Source: Algibacter sp. L3A6
Lineage (GTDB): Bacteria > Bacteroidota > Bacteroidia > Flavobacteriales > Flavobacteriaceae
Direction of reading: 5' to 3'
Assembly (NCBI RefSeq): GCF_009796825.1
Contig: NZ_CP047030.1
Location: 4,276,501 to 4,340,500 of the forward strand
DNA: 64,000 nucleotides
The notes beneath the pieces were generated by a model. It searched no databases. It had not been told where the DNA came from and saw only the letters and a list, made by a program, of their open reading frames with translations. Shown piece by piece: positions 46,501-54,340 of the stretch. Position 1 is the first letter of the stretch, and the number at the start of each line of letters is the position of its first letter. A program made the position numbers and the translations under genes.

Positions 46501-47723
46501 TTGAAAGAATTATTTTTAATTTACTATCAAATTCATTTAAAAACACACCCTCGCAGGGCAATATTAGTATTGAAGCTGGTATCTCTTTCATTTCTGATGA
46601 AAAAGTAATTAATATTGATGTAGTTGACACCGGAAAAGGAATTCCTCCAGAAAAATTGACCAATATTTTTGAGCGCTTCTATCAATTGGGAAGTAAAGCC
46701 GGAGATATAAGTGGTGGTGGTATAGGCTTATCATTTTGTAAATCTCTAACTAATTTATTAGGAGGTGAAGTTTCGGTTAGAAGTACCCCTGATGTTGAAA
46801 CACGTTTTTCTGTAAAAATACCGTCTAAACAAATTGGAGAATATTCACCAGACGAATCTAATTTAATCGAAAAATCTTACATCAAAGACTGGGTTCCATT
46901 ATCAAACACAATAAATGAACTGAACCCGTTATCATCGGATACTCAAGATCAAAAAAAATATACTGTCCTTGTTGTTGAAAACGAGTTAGATATTCAGAAT
47001 TTTTTAATGACCGAACTTTCTTTGAAGTATAACGTTATGATTGCAAACAATGGTCTTGAAGCACTTGAAAAATTAAAAGTAAAAGAACCTGATTTAATTG
47101 TGAGTGATGTCATGATGCCAGAAATGGATGGTTATGAACTTTGTGAAAAAATTAAAACTGCACCTGAAAGTTGTCATATCCCTATTTTATTACTAACCGC
47201 TTTAGGAGACAATGACAACCTGATAAAAGGACTCGAGCATGGAGCAGACGAATATATAAGTAAACCATTTTCTTTAAAACATTTAGAATTAAGAATCAAT
47301 AAATTAATTGAGTCCAACGTAAAAATAAAAAAATACTTCGCTAACAATAGCTTGCTACCTAAGGAAAAAAATAAAGACTTAGAACTATCAACAAAAGACG
47401 AAGAATTTATAGCGAATATTATACAGGTAATTGAAAAAAACTTATCAGATTCAACTTTTGGAGTTGTAGAACTTTCTAAAGACGCAGGACTAAGCACTTC
47501 ACACTTTTACCGAAAGTTAAAACAACTAACTGGTCAAGTACCAAACGTGTATCTAAGAAATTACAGGTTACAACGTGCTGCCGAACTTCTAAAAAGTAAC
47601 GAAGGTTTTAATGTGGCTCAAGTCATGTATCAAATTGGTATTGAATCTAACTCTTATTTTTCTACTTCATTTAAAAAACTACATGGTGTCTCGCCTTCAG
47701 AATTTTTAAAGAATAAATATTAA
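43578..47723 (+). CDS. Hybrid two-component system regulator (HTCS), copy 2
   Basis: The 1,381-residue protein has the same domain order as copy 1: signal peptide, two seven-bladed-type propellers (DRYGFLWYGTPNGL and similar blades), Y_Y_Y domain and a membrane segment near 813-835 (SYLLFFILFISLGIGIVIYF). A kinase with His near 866 (NLSHEFRTPLT), a receiver with Asp near 1,175 (IVSDVMMPEMDGY) and a C-terminal AraC-type helix-turn-helix (GQVPNVYLRNYRLQRAAELL) follow. Both copies share long identical stretches, for example YFRKNDILPDDAIYGIL, so they are recent paralogues. It heads the plus-strand arm and presumably activates the esterase, GH79-like and sulfatase genes downstream. Confidence 0.97.
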   Translation: MMIKEFKYFKFILSIFLVCFCLSNSFFLSAQNFERFSNKEGFNQNTINVIEQDRYGFLWYGTPNGLIRYDGYEFKTYTTQSKTNGNLSSNYITCLFKDEQGILWIGTNLGLNIYVPWLEKFYSIPLSQKGQITHIEPGPSGRIWFSKKNNLFACEIVDIENGIFEVSENILKNLSKSLIINSFVFKDETNLVLGTSNGLKSVSLKNNKALTTNFDELTNIRITTLLLIDNLFWIGTNRGLYKATIDNNRLHIIQSFDNGELQSIPEKINTIFEDHFGMVWIGTTDNGLYKYNQEQNDFEHFTFNQKNEGGLSSHQINALYQDDFNVLWIGTAQGGINKLDLTQKRFINYSSNPFDYFSISDNLITSILEDKRGYLWISGYNSPLVRSKTIINSKNSSNLQFENLESQLIWIEGDIMRCIYEDQKGFIWLGSDNALTIYNPLNNKFKKVTFQNKENQPFRNNLRNIIQIDENNILIAGNKIAIIENPWAEIKYKTKPVLKIKSYSDLKDNRVNAVLKEGKNSFWFGTNNGLLKGVFKQNILTIEQQYIANSIDEIKLSNDNIFSLHKENNHLWIGTFGGGLNKMTLNNQGLPIKIEYFRKNDILPDDAIYGILQNKKSHLWLSSDMGLIKYNINDSNINVFDVRDGMAHNNFRQGCYFKGKSGYFYFGGLNGLTIFNPENIKLNTQPPEILITSLLINNKPVKINEKIDSKVILEKSISETESISISQKQNIVSFNLAVKHTSKPSKNKLAYKLEGFNDNWTEKPIGKTSVTYTNLSAGDYIFRIKAANGDGVWSTTDKQLHVKILPHWYNTWWSYLLFFILFISLGIGIVIYFVQHERLKQGLIYEKKDKERIETINQGKFRYFTNLSHEFRTPLTLISGPLERIIANNKNTKDLKYLNIIEKNTKRLLSLADQLITFRQAEQGHVKLNLSKCTLGDFIYPSTEAFEDYALEKNINFFYKITEPNEEIVLDVEKVERIIFNLLSNSFKNTPSQGNISIEAGISFISDEKVINIDVVDTGKGIPPEKLTNIFERFYQLGSKAGDISGGGIGLSFCKSLTNLLGGEVSVRSTPDVETRFSVKIPSKQIGEYSPDESNLIEKSYIKDWVPLSNTINELNPLSSDTQDQKKYTVLVVENELDIQNFLMTELSLKYNVMIANNGLEALEKLKVKEPDLIVSDVMMPEMDGYELCEKIKTAPESCHIPILLLTALGDNDNLIKGLEHGADEYISKPFSLKHLELRINKLIESNVKIKKYFANNSLLPKEKNKDLELSTKDEEFIANIIQVIEKNLSDSTFGVVELSKDAGLSTSHFYRKLKQLTGQVPNVYLRNYRLQRAAELLKSNEGFNVAQVMYQIGIESNSYFSTSFKKLHGVSPSEFLKNKY

Positions 47724-47833
47724 TTTAAATTTCAAAATTCTTTATGGACTAACCCCTTAGTAACCACTTTAAAAAGAGTCAATTTAAGCAAAAAAATGAT
47801 ACATTACAGCAAATAAACTTGTAGCGATTAGTA

Positions 47834-47841
47834 TAATTTTG
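47834..47841 (+). promoter_or_regulatory. Candidate -7 promoter box before the modular esterase
   Basis: TAATTTTG fits TAnnTTTG and lies about 30 bases before the short leader frame and 100 bases before the esterase start. Confidence 0.4.
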
Positions 47842-47871
47842 ATGAATATTAATTCATAAAAACATACTATC

Positions 47872-47934
47872 ATGAAACAAAAATTACTTTTAACAAAATT
47901 ATTTTTACTTACTTCTTTTTTTATTTCAGATTAA
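47872..47934 (+). pseudogene. Signal-peptide-only scrap or leader peptide
   Basis: An ATG opens 20 codons, MKQKLLLTKLFLLTSFFISD, then a stop. It resembles the signal peptide of the protein at 56,647 (MKKQLLLTMTAILASLTISS). It ends four bases before the esterase ATG. It may be the remaining start of a deleted gene whose promoter now drives the esterase, or a short upstream reading frame that tunes its translation. Confidence 0.4.
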
Positions 47935-47938
47935 AGGT

Positions 47939-50569
47939 ATGCAAAAAATCATCTCATTTCTCATCTTTTTTCTAGTGACTATAGTTTTTTCACAAGCTAC
48001 AATTGGTCCAGAATATATAAAACAAGAACTAACTAATAGTGGCGTTTACACCTCTCCAAATTTTGAATTCACTACAGAGTATGATTCATACAACACTATT
48101 TCTGTTAATGGTACAATACGAGGATTGTTCTTCGAGGGGCTTCCTTATACCAATGCTGTAAATGGAAATAATGAAACAAAAGTATTTGCATGGTATGGTG
48201 AACCTGCTGGCCTTACAGTAAATGAAAAAGTCCCTGCCGTAATATTAGTACACGGAGGTGGCGGAAGAGCTTTTACCGAGTGGGTAGCAGAATGGGTAAA
48301 TAGAGGCTATATAGCAATAGCAATGTCTAATAGAGGAACTACACCTAATGATGAATCTTTTGAATATGCAGGCCCCTCTCAACCTGTATTCTTTTCAGAC
48401 AATGATGGCCCATTACAAGATCAATGGTTCTATCATGCCATTGCAAATTCAATGCTTTCGAATAGCTTACTAAGAAATGATTCATTTACAACTCATGTAG
48501 ACAAAGATAATATTGGTATTACTGGTATTTCTTGGGGAGGAATTATAAATACTGTAATTGCAGGTATAGATGATCGTTTAGATTTTGTTGTTCCGGTTTA
48601 TGGCTGTGGTTTTTTAACGAAGTCTCCAATTTACTCAACTCAATTTGCTAGCATGAGTAACACTGCACAGGATTTTTATTTAGCAAACTGGGAACCTTCA
48701 TTATACACACCTTTGCACGCAGCTCCAATGCTTTTCATAGATGGTAATAAAGATTTACAATTTACTTTAAATATTTTTGGAGAAACATACGAGGCATCAA
48801 ATAGTCCTGAAAAATTTCTAAGAATAGAAAACCTAATGGGACACGGTCATGTTGCTGGAAGAGCACCTGAAGAGATTTATGATTTTGCCGACTATGTTAC
48901 TGGTTTTAATACCAATGCCGTTAAACCATTAGAATATACTTCTGAAACAATAGATACTAATAGAAACATAAACTATACCTATAATTTTGAAGGAGCAGTT
49001 GATGAAGCTCTGTTGTTTTACACTAAAGATACGATACAATGGGGTAAGGAAGATGATAAGTATGTATGGTTAACAAAAACCGCAAACTTAAACAATTTAG
49101 CAAATTCAGGAATAATTACAACCACACTTCCAGATGAAGCCCAAGCATACTATATAAATGTAAATAATACGACTGATGGTTCAATGTATAGTTCAGTTAT
49201 TAAATATGCAATTAGGGATTATGATTGGTATAATTATGGAACTGGCGTGTTTAACACACTAATTAATAATACTTCTGGAGCCACTTTAACAGATGGTACA
49301 ACAAACCCCAATACTTCTGGTATAAACACAAGTACTAATGTGGGCAAGTTTGAAAAAACATCGGGAGATGATGCCAAAATTGTTTTTAATTTAAACGAGA
49401 ACATTACCGATCTTTCAATATTTAAACAAAAGATAAAGATATATTTAGATGTTTCAGATTTATCATCTATCCCTAATAAAAATATAAAAATATATTTATC
49501 AAACGCTACTATAGATTACAAAGTTAGCAGTGTTAGTAAAAATACAACTATTAACACAGGACAATCATGGGTAGATTATACATTTGATTTTACAGATGAA
49601 ACTATTCCGTTAGATATTGTATCCCAAGGCGGTTTTAACCAAGTTATTTTGGCTTTTGCTCCAGATGACACAACTACAAATGGAACTGTTTATTATTTTG
49701 ATGACTTAAGAGGGACCATAGAACAACCTGAGTATATTGCTCCAGAACCTTATTATGATTGGTTGAATTATACTGAAAATACTATTATTGAAGAAATCAA
49801 TTACATAAACGGAGTAGGCGGAGACTATACTAAACTATATGATGTATCACTAGATACTGATATAACAAGTAGTGGATCAACATCTGGCATAGCAACAAAA
49901 TTCACAAAAACAACAGCGAACCCTTGGCACTTTGCTCAAATGCGATATAATTTTGAAGAAGGATCTATTCAGGATGCAGAAACTATTACGTTTAGACTAA
50001 GAGCCTTATTTAAACCTGAAACAATTGATGAAATCAACATTTTAAATGATGATAGCCGATCAATATCAATCTATCTACAAGACTTAACTGGAGATACCAA
50101 TACAAACCAAATATTCGCAACAGCGTATTTTACAGAGACCAATAAATGGGAAACATTAGAATTCACCTATAATTCAACTAACCTAATTGACTATGATAGA
50201 GTAACTATTATTACAGTATCTGGCAAAACCTATCCAATAGATGAAAATGGAGTAGAATTAACAGATGAAGACCTCGTATACTATATTGAATCTTTAACCG
50301 CTAACGTAAATATTGGAGACGCATTATCAGTGGATAGCATTGAAGCAGCAACAAATACAGTTCAACTTTTTCCAAACCCAGTAAAAAATGAATTAATGTT
50401 GAGCGAAAAAGTGACACAAGCAGAATTGTTCACTATGCTAGGGCAACATATAAATTCATATAAGAACACAAATCAAATAAATATGTCGTCGTACCAACCA
50501 GGCATGTATTTCTTAAGTATCCAAACGGAAAACGGAAATCATGAAACAGTCCGATTTATAAAAAACTAA
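47939..50569 (+). CDS. Secreted modular alpha/beta-hydrolase (putative carbohydrate esterase) with T9SS sorting domain
   Basis: The 876-residue protein has a signal peptide (ending VFSQA) and an alpha/beta-hydrolase domain (about 30-330) with VILVHGGGGR, the nucleophile elbow GISWGG (Ser198), Asp272 in MLFIDGNKDLQ and His in MGHGHVAG. Together they form a plausible Ser-Asp-His triad. A linker region is followed by two beta-sandwich modules (about 420-600, starting YDWYNYGTGVF and ending YYFDDLRG; about 605-795, starting YYDWLNYTENT and ending YYIESLTANV). The last 75 residues are a T9SS sorting domain. I infer secreted deacylation of a polysaccharide held by the two modules. The hydrolase is distantly similar in plan to the esterase at 5,149. 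Confidence 0.75.
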   Translation: MQKIISFLIFFLVTIVFSQATIGPEYIKQELTNSGVYTSPNFEFTTEYDSYNTISVNGTIRGLFFEGLPYTNAVNGNNETKVFAWYGEPAGLTVNEKVPAVILVHGGGGRAFTEWVAEWVNRGYIAIAMSNRGTTPNDESFEYAGPSQPVFFSDNDGPLQDQWFYHAIANSMLSNSLLRNDSFTTHVDKDNIGITGISWGGIINTVIAGIDDRLDFVVPVYGCGFLTKSPIYSTQFASMSNTAQDFYLANWEPSLYTPLHAAPMLFIDGNKDLQFTLNIFGETYEASNSPEKFLRIENLMGHGHVAGRAPEEIYDFADYVTGFNTNAVKPLEYTSETIDTNRNINYTYNFEGAVDEALLFYTKDTIQWGKEDDKYVWLTKTANLNNLANSGIITTTLPDEAQAYYINVNNTTDGSMYSSVIKYAIRDYDWYNYGTGVFNTLINNTSGATLTDGTTNPNTSGINTSTNVGKFEKTSGDDAKIVFNLNENITDLSIFKQKIKIYLDVSDLSSIPNKNIKIYLSNATIDYKVSSVSKNTTINTGQSWVDYTFDFTDETIPLDIVSQGGFNQVILAFAPDDTTTNGTVYYFDDLRGTIEQPEYIAPEPYYDWLNYTENTIIEEINYINGVGGDYTKLYDVSLDTDITSSGSTSGIATKFTKTTANPWHFAQMRYNFEEGSIQDAETITFRLRALFKPETIDEINILNDDSRSISIYLQDLTGDTNTNQIFATAYFTETNKWETLEFTYNSTNLIDYDRVTIITVSGKTYPIDENGVELTDEDLVYYIESLTANVNIGDALSVDSIEAATNTVQLFPNPVKNELMLSEKVTQAELFTMLGQHINSYKNTNQINMSSYQPGMYFLSIQTENGNHETVRFIKN

Positions 50570-50589
50570 CAATAACTAAAATCAAAACC

Positions 50590-50931
50590 ATTAAAAAATC
50601 AATCTTAACACTAGTATTTGGATTATTAATAAGTGTTACTGCTATGGCCCAAGCAGACCTTAATGAACGTGCTAAAAATTTAACGAAAGAAAACATCGTA
50701 AAAATTGATACTGAAATAAACCTAACTGATGATGAAAAAGCAACATACCCAGATTTTTCAAATGCATATTACTTAGAACATTTTACGATTGTTCAGAAAT
50801 ATAAAACTGACAATCCAGAATTATTCAAAGAAAAAGTTATTGAAAACAACAATATTTTCATTGCTAAATTAAAGAAAGCATACGGAAACAAACGTGCCAA
50901 TGAAATATTAAAAGCACGTCGATCTAAATAA
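50590..50931 (+). CDS. Small secreted protein with a lost or non-standard start codon
   Basis: The homologue at 53,921 begins with ATG and a signal peptide. Here the aligned first codon is ATT (50,590), followed by KKSILTLVFGLLISVTAMAQ, also a clear signal peptide. The first in-frame ATG is 50,644, inside the signal peptide near its cleavage site, which would leave the protein in the cytoplasm. No ATG, GTG or TTG lies upstream in frame before a stop. So either ATT is used as a rare start or the gene has lost its start. The mature part (about 95 residues: LTDDEKATYPDFSNAYYLEH, then KKAYGNKRANEILKARRSK) is intact. Function is unknown. The gene follows the modular esterase by 20 bases. Confidence 0.65.
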   Translation: MKKSILTLVFGLLISVTAMAQADLNERAKNLTKENIVKIDTEINLTDDEKATYPDFSNAYYLEHFTIVQKYKTDNPELFKEKVIENNNIFIAKLKKAYGNKRANEILKARRSK

Positions 50932-51065
50932 ATTAATATAGAACATCATATACTGTAAGCAAACAAAAAATAAAACAAGCAAATAGTTCTGCCTCTATTA
51001 TTGTACTTAGTTAAAAAGAGCAAAACAATAACAGATTAGAATAATAGATACTTTTTTATCAATTC

Positions 51066-51073
51066 TATATTTG
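51066..51073 (+). promoter_or_regulatory. Candidate -7 promoter box for the GH79-like gene
   Basis: TATATTTG matches TAnnTTTG about 78 bases before the start codon. I see no TTG at the ideal -33 spacing. Confidence 0.35.
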
Positions 51074-51150
51074 TCTTGTTCAATATGAATCCTCTTAATT
51101 TCTAATAAGAGAATCGCTTACGAACATATATTAACAAAATAAATAAACTA

Positions 51151-52650
51151 ATGATAAAACGAAAAGTTCTAATGAAAAAATTAAGAAACATAATTAGTAT
51201 TTGCAGTATGTTATTTTGGGTAACTGCAAATGCTCAATCTGATCCTGTTGCAGTATCCGTTTCAACCAGTAATCCTCAACATGTAATATCACCAACCTCA
51301 ATAGGTGTTAGTTACGAAATAGAGCTGTTACAACTTGAAAAAGATGAGATCCCTTATTTTCGTCCCGATAACAAACCTTTGATTTCCATGTTCAAAACAT
51401 TAGGTATAAAAAACCTACGTCTTGGAGGAAACACTTTGGATTATACAAAAAAGGCTGTACCAGGTGAAGAACAAATTGCTAGCTGTTTTGAATTTGCTAG
51501 AGCTGCTGGTGCAGAGATAATATATTCAGTACGTCTTAAAGACACGAATCAAAAAGGAGAACCGGAAGTAGAGAATTTCAATAAAGATAATGCAGCCAAA
51601 GCAGCCAAATTTATCCATTCAAAATACTCTGATGTCCTAAACAGCTTTTCTATTGGAAATGAGCCTTACTATTATAAAGAATGGGATGTTTATAAAGTCA
51701 AATGGAAAGGCATTCATGATGTAATTATTGCGGAATATCCTGAGGCAGTCTTTAGTGGTCCAGATCATAACCCAAACGCAGAATTGGACAACAACATGGT
51801 CCGTGAATTCAGTGATATCGAAGGACCTATGGTTAAAATAGCTCGACACTTCTACCCTTTTGGATCTTCATATGAAAATCCACGAAGACCCAAAGGAGTA
51901 GCACTTATTCCTAAAAACGAGGTGGAGTCACGTGATAAAATGTTATCTCCTTCCATCCACAAGAAATACGGAAATGTCTACAAGAGAATAACACAAGCTC
52001 AAGCTCTTTCCGACGCAGAGGTCGGTTACCGCTTAACCGAAAGTAACAGCTTTTCTATGAGTGGATTAAAAGATGTTAGTGATAGTTATGCCTCAGCATT
52101 ATGGGGACTAGACTATCTACATTGGTGGACCTCACATAAAGCTGAAGGGATTGATTTTCATACAGGTGATAAAACCAGTGGAGTTGGTCTTTGTAAATAC
52201 GCAGTTTTTGTTACTAGTAAAAAAGGTTACAAAGCACGCCCATTGGCTTATGGAATGAAACTTTTTGATCTAGGAGGACATGGAAAAATGCTACCAATTG
52301 AAAATCCTTCAACAAATATTGCTGTCTACGCAACCTTGGATGATAATATTGCAGCGGTAACCATTATTAATAAAGAACATGGTGATGAAGCTAAAGAACA
52401 GGTTGTACAGATCAAGTTAGACGCCAAAGTGAATGCATCTAAGTCAAAAATTATATTTTTGAGAGGAAGAAATAATGATATCTCGGGAGGAGAAGATGAT
52501 GTAACCATAGGTGGAGAGAAAATTAATGAAGATGGTAGTTGGGATGGAAAATGGACTCCACTGCGCAAAATTGGAGTGGTAAAAGATAATGTTATAGAGG
52601 TCAAAATACCACCTGCAAGCGCAGCCGTAGTTAGAGTAGTTATTCTCTAA
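51151..52650 (+). CDS. GH79-like glycosidase, putative beta-glucuronidase
   Basis: The 499-residue secreted protein (signal peptide ending VTANAQ) has a TIM barrel with the clan GH-A pattern. It has LRLGGNTLDYTKK near residue 90, FSIGNEPYYYKEW with the acid/base Glu after Asn, and YRLTESNSFSMSGLKD with the candidate nucleophile Glu. The segments SYASALWGLDYLHWW and IDFHTG also match GH79 glucuronidases. A C-terminal beta domain ends in PPASAAVVRVVIL. GH79 enzymes release glucuronic acid or its methyl ester from glycans, which complements the GH115 enzyme. A second ATG seven codons in (51,172) is an equally good start. A scrap of a second GH79-like gene lies at 23,078-23,226. An IS1182-type remnant begins 50 bases after the stop. 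Confidence 0.82.
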   Translation: MIKRKVLMKKLRNIISICSMLFWVTANAQSDPVAVSVSTSNPQHVISPTSIGVSYEIELLQLEKDEIPYFRPDNKPLISMFKTLGIKNLRLGGNTLDYTKKAVPGEEQIASCFEFARAAGAEIIYSVRLKDTNQKGEPEVENFNKDNAAKAAKFIHSKYSDVLNSFSIGNEPYYYKEWDVYKVKWKGIHDVIIAEYPEAVFSGPDHNPNAELDNNMVREFSDIEGPMVKIARHFYPFGSSYENPRRPKGVALIPKNEVESRDKMLSPSIHKKYGNVYKRITQAQALSDAEVGYRLTESNSFSMSGLKDVSDSYASALWGLDYLHWWTSHKAEGIDFHTGDKTSGVGLCKYAVFVTSKKGYKARPLAYGMKLFDLGGHGKMLPIENPSTNIAVYATLDDNIAAVTIINKEHGDEAKEQVVQIKLDAKVNASKSKIIFLRGRNNDISGGEDDVTIGGEKINEDGSWDGKWTPLRKIGVVKDNVIEVKIPPASAAVVRVVIL

Positions 52651-52700
52651 TTTTTTTGAAAAAATATTTCATTGCATCAAAACATAATTGACTTCATAAC

Positions 52701-53334
52701 GAGGCTACTGAAAAACTCTAATTATAAAATAAAAGGAGAAGAATTATCAAAATTCTTCTCCTTTTTGTGTTTTTAGTTATGCTATCACAATATCATACTT
52801 TGCCTCTTAGTTAATATAGTTCACTTGATTACTTAGTAGTTCCAAAAGGTAATTTATTAAGGAAAATTAACGATTTAATCGAGTTTGGTTTTACCTATGA
52901 ATAACTTATTCAGACCAAGGCAGGGTTGCTGAATGTCCAGTCAAATTATTCAAATACTTGTTATTAAAAGTGATTTACACCTTTCAGATGTTGCTATGGT
53001 GGAACGTTCCCGATATGATATATCTTTCAAGTACTTTTAAGAAATGTTACCTGAACAAGGAGTTATCAATCCCAATACTTAAACAAAAATCCGTAGACAA
53101 CGCCTAAAGGATACCAATCTATTAGATTTATTAATTAACAAAACCGTAAATATTGGTGTTGAGAAAGGGATTATCGGCTCTAGCTCTATCATTGTGGATG
53201 CTACCCATACTCTGTCTAAATCTAATCCCATTTCAACAATTGATGTTGTACGAGAAAGAGCTAAAAAAACAAATTATTGATGTCAAAAAAAAAGAGACTA
53301 GTTCACGTGATAAGGCTACTTTTTCAGCAGACTC
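52701..53334 (+). mobile_element. Dead IS1182-type insertion element with both terminal repeats
   Basis: The left end GAGGCTACTGAAAAA (52,701-52,715) and right end TTTTTCAGCAGACTC (53,320-53,334) are inverted repeats matching at 13 of 15 positions. Between them, read with shifts and stops, are transposase pieces: LLRKINDLIEFGFTYE, AECPVKLFKYLLLKVIY, LSDVAMVERSRYDISFKYF, MLPEQGVINPNT, RRQRLKDTNLLDLLINKT, VEKGIIGSSSIIVDATHT and VVRERAKKTNY. These are the N-terminal half of IS1182-family transposases; the C-terminal half is deleted. The whole element is only 634 bases, against roughly 1.6-1.9 kb for intact ones. Confidence 0.82.
52730..52766 (+). terminator. Strong hairpin terminator after the GH79-like gene
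   Basis: AAAAGGAGAAGAATT and AATTCTTCTCCTTTT form a 15-pair perfect stem around a five-base loop, followed by TTG. It lies 80 bases after the GH79-like stop but inside the left end of the IS1182-type remnant, so it probably came with the element and now ends GH79 transcription. Confidence 0.75.
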
Positions 53335-53892
53335 CTTCTTAACTGGCTTCTTTTTTTAAAATACTTTTTTATACTTCGAAATCACCAATTATTATTAATA
53401 TAATCTAGACCTGTAAAGCGTATAAAATTAAATTATCCTGAGATGTTTCATCTACTTCAAAGATCTAAAAACAACTATAGGTTAGTGCAAAATCAAAATA
53501 TTAGAGTAAAACAAAAGAATCAAAACCAACTCATTCATTTGATAAAACATACGTTAAGTTTTTCAAATATTACTTTTAAAAAGCAACATAAAATGTAAAT
53601 TAATTGTTTTCACTTTGAAAGTTTTCAAGATTTAGAACACAAAACTCAGTACAAAATTTATCATATCGGAAGTATTTCTCAAAACAATTATAAAAATTAA
53701 GCAACAAACAACTAAAACAAACAACTACCATCAGACAAACAAATAACCTATACAAAAAAACACACAAATACCTGAAAAACAAAATACTAAACATAAAAAA
53801 ACTTAACATATTGTTTTAACAAAACAAAATATATACGCAGATTAAAGCAAAAAAATGAGCTATTTAAGCAAGATAAATTTTAAGTAAAAAAT
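53335..53892. other. Intergenic region, nothing recognised
   Basis: About 560 very AT-rich bases lie between the IS remnant and the small secreted protein gene. I see no gene, repeat or hairpin that I would defend. Confidence 0.45.
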
Positions 53893-53900
53893 TACTTTTG
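53893..53900 (+). promoter_or_regulatory. Candidate -7 promoter box for the small secreted protein
   Basis: TACTTTTG matches TAnnTTTG 21 bases before the ATG, leaving a short A-rich leader. Confidence 0.45.
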
Positions 53901-53920
53901 AAAAAATAAAACTAAATACG

Positions 53921-54262
53921 ATGAGAAAAACAATTTTGACCCTAATCTTTGGAATTTTACTAAGTATAACTGGTAATGCACAAAACGACTTAGATGAACG
54001 TTCTCAAGCAAGAACATCTGAAGACATCATAAAAATTGACGCTTTGGTAAATTTAACTGATGATGAAAAAGCTTCATACAACGATTTTTCTAATGCATAC
54101 TATTTAGAATATTTTAAGATTGCAAAAAAACACAAAACGAACAATCTTGAATTATTTAAAGAGAAAATTAATGAAACAAACGCTGTTTTTGTTAATAATC
54201 TAAAGAAAGAATATGGAAAAAAACGTGCCTATGAAATATTAAAAGCGCGTAGATCTAAATAA
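53921..54262 (+). CDS. Small secreted protein of unknown function
   Basis: The 113-residue protein has a clear signal peptide (MRKTILTLIFGILLSITGNA, then Q) and a mature part of about 92 residues rich in Lys, Glu, Asn and Tyr. The mature part is predicted to be helical: LTDDEKASYNDFSNAYYLEY, then KKEYGKKRAYEILKARRSK. Its homologue at 50,590 lacks a normal start, and a third protein of the same plan at 39,880 is frameshifted. Each lies next to PUL enzyme genes (the modular esterase, sulfatase copy B, and the IS/regulator junction). It precedes sulfatase copy B by 78 bases. I do not recognise a named family. Confidence 0.75.
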   Translation: MRKTILTLIFGILLSITGNAQNDLDERSQARTSEDIIKIDALVNLTDDEKASYNDFSNAYYLEYFKIAKKHKTNNLELFKEKINETNAVFVNNLKKEYGKKRAYEILKARRSK

Positions 54263-54279
54263 ATATTCTAAGTAACTTT

Positions 54280-54323
54280 AAATATATAGGCTTCTTTACA
54301 TAAATAGGCCTATATATATTTTT
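54280..54323 (+). terminator. Hairpin between the small protein and sulfatase genes
   Basis: AAATATATAGGC pairs with GCCTATATATATTT, with a two-base bulge, and a run of T follows. It could terminate or attenuate transcription so that the small protein is made in excess over the sulfatase. Confidence 0.5.
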
Positions 54324-54340
54324 AAAAACAACAGTTAATT

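Noticed and set aside
43940..47497. Several minus-strand open frames within HTCS copy 2
   Set aside because: All lie antisense to a full-length regulator and have no family features; they reflect codon bias of the real gene.
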